Positions 5,993 to 10,612 of a stretch of DNA of 10,612 bases are shown here, piece by piece. The notes beneath the pieces were generated by a model. It ran no database searches. It was not told where the DNA came from and saw nothing but the letters and a program-made list of their open reading frames with translations. The DNA comes from Alphaproteobacteria bacterium (GTDB taxonomy: Bacteria; Pseudomonadota; Alphaproteobacteria; RS24), in contig JAAOIL010000093.1 in NCBI GenBank assembly GCA_015163825.1, positions 1-10,612 on the forward strand. Direction: 5' to 3'. Position 1 is the stretch's first letter, and every line of letters starts with the position of its first letter. The position numbers and the translations under genes were made by a program.

Positions 5993-6934
5993 ATGACGAC
6001 CTTACTCATAGCCGACCATAATAATGAAACCCTTGCCGATAGCACCCTCAAAGCGGTGAGCGCGGCAAGTCAAATGGGGGGCGACCTCCATATATTAGTG
6101 GCAGGGGCGGGGGCAGCCAGTGTCGCCGATGAAGCGGCAAAAATAGAGGGTGTTGCCAAAGTCTTACTGGCAGAAGCCTCGCCATTACAAAAACAACTGG
6201 CGGAGCCTATGGCAGATTTAGTCGTCAGTCTTGCTGGTGATTATACGACAATCGCTTCAGCCGCTTCAACATCGGGCAAAAACTTTATGCCGCGTATTGC
6301 GGCTTTATTGGATTGCTCGCAAATATCGGAAATTTTATCGGTAGAAGATGAAAACACATTCACCCGCCCTATCTATGCGGGTAATGCGATTGCCACGGTG
6401 CGCACCAGCGAAGCCAAAAAAGTGATTACCATTCGCACCACCGCCTTTGCCGCCGCCGCTTTGGGGGGATCTGCCAATGTGGAAGCCGTGCCCGTGCCAG
6501 ACGATAGCGGGTTGTCTTCTTTTCTCAGTGAGGAACTAACCAAATCAGATAGACCCGAACTGACATCGGCAAAAATCGTTATATCAGGGGGGCGTGGTAT
6601 GCAATCGGGCGACAATTTCCCTATGCTAGAAAAAATAGCCGACCGCTTGGGGGCAGCCGTTGGCGCCTCACGCGCCGCAGTGGATGCGGGCTTTGTGCCT
6701 AATGATTATCAAGTCGGGCAAACAGGCAAGGTTGTAGCACCCGATCTTTATATCGCTGTTGGTATATCGGGGGCTATTCAACATTGGGCGGGTATGAAAG
6801 ATTCCAAAGTCATCGTGGCTATCAACAAAGATGAAGAAGCACCGATATTCCAAGTCGCTGATTATGGATTGGTCGCCGATTTATTCACGGCTATCCCTGA
6901 ATTGGACGAGGAACTACAAAAGGCTGGTTTATAG
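5993..6934 (+). CDS. etfA: Electron transfer flavoprotein, alpha subunit
   Basis: EtfA is the FAD-binding partner of EtfB. The 313-residue protein begins MTTLLIADHNNETL and has the C-terminal FAD domain: SGGRGMQSGDNFPMLEKIAD, then GASRAAVDAGFV, QVGQTGKVVAPDLYIAVGISG and NKDEEAPIFQVADYGLVADLF. The ETF-alpha signature runs over about residues 251-286. It lies 2 bases after etfB, and GGGAG about 10 bases before the ATG, inside the end of etfB, serves as ribosome site. The gene ends convergent to tlpA with a 28-base gap made of repeats. It is full length with no missing motif. Confidence 0.97.
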   Translation: MTTLLIADHNNETLADSTLKAVSAASQMGGDLHILVAGAGAASVADEAAKIEGVAKVLLAEASPLQKQLAEPMADLVVSLAGDYTTIASAASTSGKNFMPRIAALLDCSQISEILSVEDENTFTRPIYAGNAIATVRTSEAKKVITIRTTAFAAAALGGSANVEAVPVPDDSGLSSFLSEELTKSDRPELTSAKIVISGGRGMQSGDNFPMLEKIADRLGAAVGASRAAVDAGFVPNDYQVGQTGKVVAPDLYIAVGISGAIQHWAGMKDSKVIVAINKDEEAPIFQVADYGLVADLFTAIPELDEELQKAGL

Positions 6935-6981
6935 AATAGACTCTATTATAGAATAAACTCTATCAAAAAAGAGACTCTATC
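6931..6981. repeat. Three 17-bp imperfect tandem repeats at the etfA/tlpA junction
   Basis: Units at 6931-6947, 6948-6964 and 6965-6981 share the 3' core ACTCTAT; the first two differ at two positions and the third has diverged in its 5' half. The first overlaps the etfA stop codon and the third encodes the C-terminus of tlpA on the minus strand. The array contains nested palindromes: AATAGA-C-TCTATT at 6935-6947 and TCTAT-T-ATAGA at 6942-6952. The minus strand has a run of six T bases (fwd 6965-6970). It may act as a weak bidirectional terminator, but the stems are short and AT-rich. Confidence 0.75.
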
Positions 6982-7559
6982 AAAGCAAAAGCGGCGGGTG
7001 ATGCCCAATCGGCTTCCCCTGCCAGCCGCCCGATTTCACGCCCTTGCCTATCAATGATGAGCGTCGTCGGCAGTCCCACGATACGCACATCACGCGCCGC
7101 CTTAAAACTGCCGTCATGGGCGGCAGTTAAATGGCGCACCCCCAATTCTTGTAAAAATGCCAGAGGTGCGGCGGCTGTGCCCCTATCCAGCGACACCGCC
7201 AGCACCACCACAGATTCGCTCTCCGATTTTCTTGCCGCCTTATTGGCAAAATGGGCTTGTAGCGCGTCCAATTGTGGCATTTCACGGCGACACGGCGCAC
7301 ACCATGTCGCCCAGAAATTAACCACCACAATCGCTGCCTTATGTTTGGCTTGAAAAGCCGACAACGTGGTCGCCTCACCCGCCAACATAAAGGCAATATC
7401 TGCCACAGGGCGTGGGTTATCATAGCGGATGAAATTAGCCAAAGACTCGTTATGCGCCTTGCCACTATCGGGCGGCATCAGGTATAAGGACACAAGCACG
7501 ATAGACACCACCGCCCCCATAAGGGCAGCAATCACGACTAATTTTGAAGCATTTTGCAT
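6963..7559 (-). CDS. tlpA: Membrane-anchored thioredoxin-like protein, TlpA family
   Basis: This is a 198-residue thiol:disulfide oxidoreductase anchored in the inner membrane with its thioredoxin domain in the periplasm. An uncleaved anchor helix spans residues about 7-28, followed by the thioredoxin fold with NFWATWCAPCRREMP (active Cys87-Cys90) and the cis-proline segment VGLPTTLIID (Pro164). TlpA proteins keep substrates such as copper chaperones and cytochrome oxidase subunit II reduced; that function here is by family. It is divergent from argH across 69 bases, an arrangement I recognise from other Alphaproteobacteria. Its last codons fall in the third unit of the 17-bp repeat array, so the C-terminal IESLF tail may have been shaped by repeat expansion. 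Other periplasmic thioredoxins (ResA/CcmG type) are possible, but the anchor and context favour TlpA. Confidence 0.88.
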   Translation of the reverse strand: MQNASKLVVIAALMGAVVSIVLVSLYLMPPDSGKAHNESLANFIRYDNPRPVADIAFMLAGEATTLSAFQAKHKAAIVVVNFWATWCAPCRREMPQLDALQAHFANKAARKSESESVVVLAVSLDRGTAAAPLAFLQELGVRHLTAAHDGSFKAARDVRIVGLPTTLIIDRQGREIGRLAGEADWASPAAFALIESLF

Positions 7560-7628
7560 AAAGGCAGTCTATCGTATTTTTGAACGAATATAAAGACAGC
7601 AATCTATGAGCGATATAATGAGGCAGAT

Positions 7629-9020
7629 ATGAGCAAAGACCATAAAAACAAAATGTGGGGTGGCAGATTTAGCACCGCCCCTGCTGATGTTATGCTTGCC
7701 TTCAATGCCTCGCTGGATTTTGACAAGCGGCTTTGGCAGCAAGACATTGCGGGCTCGCTCGCGCATGGGGCGATGTTGGCAAAATGCGGCATCATCACCA
7801 AAAAGCAGGGGGCTTCAATCGCGCGGGGCTTAAAGCAAATCCAAAAAGAAATCGCGGCGGGGAAATTTGTTTTCAAAAAAGAATTGGAAGATATTCACAT
7901 GAATATAGAATCGCGTTTGCACGAGATTATCGGGGCAGATGCTGGACGTTTGCATACGGCACGCTCGCGCAATGATCAAGTGGCAACGGATTTTCGTCTT
8001 TATTTGCGCGATGGCATTGATGCGCTATCAGCCCATATACAGGCTCTGGCATTGGTGCTAGCAAAAAAGGCGCAAACCCATGCCAGTGATATTATGCCGG
8101 GCTTCACCCATTTACAGATCGCCCAGCCGATTACTTATGGGCATTATTTGCTCGCCTATGTTGAAATGTTCAGCCGTGATATGGCACGGCTCAGCGATGC
8201 ACGGGCGCGGCTTAATGAAAGTCCTTTAGGGGCGGCAGCCTTGGCGGGCACCGCTTTCGCGATTGACCGCAAGCAAACCGCAAAGGCGTTGGGATTTTCG
8301 CACCCTATGGCAAACTCTATTGATGCTGTATCATCGCGCGACTTTGCCATAGAGACATTATCGGCAGCGTCCATTTGTGCGACCCATTTATCACGGCTGG
8401 CAGAAGAGATTGTCATTTTCGCCAGCCCCGCTTATGGATTTTTGACTTTGCCTGATGCCTTTTCTACAGGCTCTTCCATTATGCCACAAAAGCGTAACCC
8501 CGATGCGGCGGAGCTTATTCGTGCCAAATCAGGGCGCATTATAGGGGCGCTCACAGGGCTATTGGTCGTGATGAAAGGCTTACCCCTTGCCTATTCAAAA
8601 GATATGCAGGAAGACAAAGAAGGTGTGTTTGACGCTTTAGACAATCTGGAATTATCGCTGACGGCTTGCACAGGCATGATGGCAAGTATTGCCCCCAATA
8701 CAGATATTATGCACAAAGCCGCTTCGGCGGGTTTTGCCACGGCTACGGATTTAGCAGATTGGCTGGTGCGTGAAATTGGTATGCCGTTTCGCGAAGCACA
8801 TCATATTACAGGGGCGCTTGTCGCTTTGGCAGAAAAGCAAGGCACCACTTTAAGCGATATTGATTTAACCGCTATGCAACAAATAGACTTGCGTATCACA
8901 AAAGATGTGTATTCGGTTTTAGATGTTAAAAAATCTGTTGCGTCGCGCCAAAGTCTGGGTGGCACCGCGCCTAAACTTGTCAAACGGGCGGCGCAACAAT
9001 GGATAAAAAAACTATCATAA
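7629..9020 (+). CDS. argH: Argininosuccinate lyase
   Basis: ArgH cleaves argininosuccinate to arginine and fumarate, the last step of arginine synthesis, as a cytoplasmic tetramer. The 463-residue length is standard. Motifs seen: KMWGGRF at the N-terminus (8-14), HTARSRNDQVATD (109-121), GFTHLQIAQP with the conserved His161, and the fumarate-lyase signature GSSIMPQKRNP (281-291) with the mobile-loop catalytic serine. The C-terminal domain has KSVASRQSLGGTAP. The ATG at 7629 follows an AGG at 7621-7623. It heads a close gene series with the lptM-like gene, lysA and ftsE. Confidence 0.98.
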   Translation: MSKDHKNKMWGGRFSTAPADVMLAFNASLDFDKRLWQQDIAGSLAHGAMLAKCGIITKKQGASIARGLKQIQKEIAAGKFVFKKELEDIHMNIESRLHEIIGADAGRLHTARSRNDQVATDFRLYLRDGIDALSAHIQALALVLAKKAQTHASDIMPGFTHLQIAQPITYGHYLLAYVEMFSRDMARLSDARARLNESPLGAAALAGTAFAIDRKQTAKALGFSHPMANSIDAVSSRDFAIETLSAASICATHLSRLAEEIVIFASPAYGFLTLPDAFSTGSSIMPQKRNPDAAELIRAKSGRIIGALTGLLVVMKGLPLAYSKDMQEDKEGVFDALDNLELSLTACTGMMASIAPNTDIMHKAASAGFATATDLADWLVREIGMPFREAHHITGALVALAEKQGTTLSDIDLTAMQQIDLRITKDVYSVLDVKKSVASRQSLGGTAPKLVKRAAQQWIKKLS

Positions 9021-9041
9021 GATTATCAGGAAACTAACATA

Positions 9042-9173
9042 ATGCAATTTTTATGGACACCAATGCTTATTTTTGTACTCGCCCTCATTCTTTTATTTGG
9101 GGTGGCGTGTGGCAAGCGCAGTGATTTATCCTATCCAACATCACCTCTTGTCGTTCAAGAAAGCAAATCATAA
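9042..9173 (+). CDS. lptM: Small LptM-like lipoprotein
   Basis: This 43-residue protein has a short hydrophobic signal segment (residues about 4-22) followed by a lipobox-like GVAC with Cys23 and then GKRSDLSYP. This Cys-Gly-Lys-x-x-x-Leu-x-x-Pro pattern is that of the LptM/YifL lipoproteins, which in E. coli assist assembly of the LPS transport complex LptDE. The gene lies directly before lysA, the usual alphaproteobacterial place (before dapF in E. coli). AGGA at 9028-9031 is the likely ribosome site. Its TAA shares one base with the lysA ATG (TAATG at 9171-9175), so translation is probably coupled. The lipobox has Gly rather than Leu at -3, a departure from the consensus. LptM function here is inferred from the short motif and context. 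Confidence 0.75.
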   Translation: MQFLWTPMLIFVLALILLFGVACGKRSDLSYPTSPLVVQESKS

Positions 9174-10477
9174 TGGCAAGCGGCTTTTATTATCAAGGGG
9201 GCATATTAAGGGGTGATGAGATTGCGCTGCCAGAGCTTGCCGCACTTTATCCCACACCTTTTTATTGTTATTCGCGCCAAAAAATTATCGCCAATTACCA
9301 ACGCTTTGATAAAGCGTTAGCGGCGGCGGGGATAGAGCAAAGACAGATTTGCTATTCTATCAAAGCCAATGGGGCGCTTGCCATTATCAACACACTTGCC
9401 CAAGCAGGGGCGGGGGCAGATATTGTCTCAGGCGGTGAACTTGTGCGGGCTTTGCGTGGTGGTATCAGTGCCGATAAGATTGTTTTTTCAGGGGTCGGTA
9501 AAACCGCCGAAGAAATTCGCGCGGGCTTTGCGGCCACGATTGCCCGCTTCAATGTAGAGAGCCTAGACGAGATTGATATGATTGCCGCTTTGGCGCGTGA
9601 TAGGGGCAAAGTCGCAAAACTTGCCGTGCGTATCAACCCTGATATTGAAGCGGGGGGACACACCAAAATCTCCACAGGCAAAGCCGAAGATAAGTTTGGC
9701 ATCGCCTATGAAAATGCTGTTGCCGCCTATGCCCATATTGCCGCCCTAGACGGCGTGGAAGCACAGGGGATTGATATCCATATTGGCAGCCAGATTCTTG
9801 ACCTCACGCCTTTTCGCCATGCCTTTGCGCGGGTGCGTGATTTACTGACCACTTTGCGCAGTGCGGGGCATAACATCACCCATCTTGATTTAGGGGGCGG
9901 CTTGGGTGTGCCAGACGAAACCGACAGCCCCCCCTTAGACATCACCGCCTATGCCAATCTCATAGCGGAAACATTTAAGGATTGTGCCCCCCAAGGGCAG
10001 TGCCATATCACGCTAGAGCCGGGGCGGGCTTTGGTGGCAGATGCGGGGGTACTCATCACGCGTGTTATTCGCACCAAAAAAAGCGCCCCCAACCAGAAGA
10101 GTACAAAAAACTTTATGATTGTTGATGCCTCAATGGCGGAACTCATTCGCCCGACCCTTTACGATGCCTATCACCATATTGCGCCGCTTACTGAACCCGA
10201 AAAAGAGACACCAATTTATCAATGGGATATTGTCGGGGCAATATGTGAAAGCGGCGATATATTGGGTCTGGGGCGCACCCTGCCCGCTATGCCCGCCGAT
10301 ACACCATTGGCGATTTTCCATTGCGGGGCTTATGCGTCTGTTTTGGCATCGCATTATAATGCCCGCCCTCATATTGCTGAAGTGATGATAGACAAAGACA
10401 CACACCAGATTATTCGCCCCCGCCAAACCTATGATGAATTATTGGCGGGCGAAACCATACCCGATTGGAACCAGTAG
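9173..10477 (+). CDS. lysA: Diaminopimelate decarboxylase
   Basis: LysA decarboxylates meso-diaminopimelate to lysine, using PLP in an alanine-racemase-like barrel (fold type III). The 434-residue protein shows the PLP lysine in CYSIKAN (Lys64), ADIVSGGEL, the HIGSQI strand, the glycine-rich phosphate site LDLGGGLGVP, EPGRALVADAG, the substrate and dimer-interface motif CESGD, and GAYASVLASHYNARP with the conserved Tyr near the C-terminus. The start overlaps the lipoprotein stop by one base, indicating coupled translation. ftsE begins 3 bases after the stop. Nothing is missing. Confidence 0.97.
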   Translation: MASGFYYQGGILRGDEIALPELAALYPTPFYCYSRQKIIANYQRFDKALAAAGIEQRQICYSIKANGALAIINTLAQAGAGADIVSGGELVRALRGGISADKIVFSGVGKTAEEIRAGFAATIARFNVESLDEIDMIAALARDRGKVAKLAVRINPDIEAGGHTKISTGKAEDKFGIAYENAVAAYAHIAALDGVEAQGIDIHIGSQILDLTPFRHAFARVRDLLTTLRSAGHNITHLDLGGGLGVPDETDSPPLDITAYANLIAETFKDCAPQGQCHITLEPGRALVADAGVLITRVIRTKKSAPNQKSTKNFMIVDASMAELIRPTLYDAYHHIAPLTEPEKETPIYQWDIVGAICESGDILGLGRTLPAMPADTPLAIFHCGAYASVLASHYNARPHIAEVMIDKDTHQIIRPRQTYDELLAGETIPDWNQ

Positions 10478-10480
10478 CCC

Positions 10481-10612
10481 ATGACGACTCCCCTAACGAC
10501 ACCCCTAACGACACCGATGATTACGCCTATGATTGTGCTGGAAAAAATTGGCTTGCGTTATGGCGATGGTCCCCACATTTTGCGTGATATTGATTTAACC
10601 CTTGCGGCGGGG
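10481..10612 (+). CDS. ftsE: Cell division ATP-binding protein FtsE, N-terminal fragment
   Basis: Only the first 44 codons are inside the window, and the Walker A motif would come just past the edge. The visible core (IVLEKIGLRYGDGPHILRDIDLTLAAG) matches the start of FtsE, the ABC ATPase that with FtsX controls peptidoglycan hydrolases at the septum. Position after lysA is consistent with alphaproteobacterial gene order. From the ATG at 10481 the protein starts MTTPLTTPLTTPMITP, an unusual threonine/proline tail encoded by a 12-bp tandem repeat. ATGs at 10517 and 10529 would give the normal short N-terminus. None has a good Shine-Dalgarno; GGAA at 10467-10470 favours 10481. Another ABC transporter ATPase is the main alternative. 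Confidence 0.75.
   Translation, partial: MTTPLTTPLTTPMITPMIVLEKIGLRYGDGPHILRDIDLTLAAG
10484..10519 (+). repeat. 12-bp tandem repeat at the 5' end of ftsE
   Basis: The units are ACGACTCCCCTA (10484-10495), ACGACACCCCTA (10496-10507) and the diverged ACGACACCGATG (10508-10519). If translated from 10481 they encode Thr-Thr-Pro-Leu repeats. The period preserves the frame. The third unit contains an alternative ATG. Confidence 0.8.

Noticed and set aside
9352..9702. Minus-strand ORF of 116 codons inside lysA
   Set aside because: It is antisense to a clear, intact lysA and has the low-complexity composition of a shadow frame.

Overview
This window looks like ordinary chromosomal DNA of an alphaproteobacterium of moderate GC content. 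Nearly every gene has a recognisable alphaproteobacterial-type product. The gene groupings are also familiar from that class: gluQ beside a COG1403-type HNH nuclease gene, a twin-transmembrane protein and PduO-type adenosyltransferase ahead of etfB-etfA, and tlpA divergent from argH-lptM-lysA. The lineage is inferred from protein resemblance and gene order; no marker RNA is present. I see no insertion sequence, prophage, CRISPR array, tRNA or rRNA.

Layout. The 3' part of coq7 (ubiquinone biosynthesis) enters from the left edge. It faces a two-gene minus-strand operon, an AlkA-like DNA glycosylase followed by an HNH nuclease whose genes overlap by 4 bases. A 29-base divergent gap leads to a plus-strand run: gluQ (tRNA-Asp queuosine glutamylation), a 530-residue acyl-CoA dehydrogenase that I assign to (2S)-methylsuccinyl-CoA dehydrogenase (mcd), a small HIG1-type twin-membrane protein, and a PduO-type cob(I)alamin adenosyltransferase. 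A 102-base gap with a tandem repeat, a good sigma70-type promoter and a palindrome precedes etfB-etfA. etfA converges on tlpA (minus strand, membrane-anchored thioredoxin). Divergent from tlpA run argH, a 43-residue LptM-like lipoprotein, lysA and the start of ftsE, which leaves at the right edge.

How the genes fit together. Mcd is the only acyl-CoA dehydrogenase here, and it is diagnostic of the ethylmalonyl-CoA pathway for acetyl-CoA assimilation. Its electrons must go to ETF, which is encoded about 1 kb downstream. That pathway also needs adenosylcobalamin for ethylmalonyl-CoA and methylmalonyl-CoA mutases, and the adenosyltransferase gene sits between mcd and etfBA. The segment 2712-6934 can therefore be read as one functional neighbourhood, although the cofactor and electron-carrier genes also serve other enzymes. 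The right part carries housekeeping arginine and lysine synthesis, outer-membrane assembly and division genes.

The most unusual structural feature is a series of five short tandem repeats (periods 9, 12, 11/12, 17 and 12 bases) in 10.6 kb. Two lie inside coq7 and three lie at gene boundaries; those in coding sequence have periods that are multiples of three. I did not find a convincing unknown defence or mobile system.
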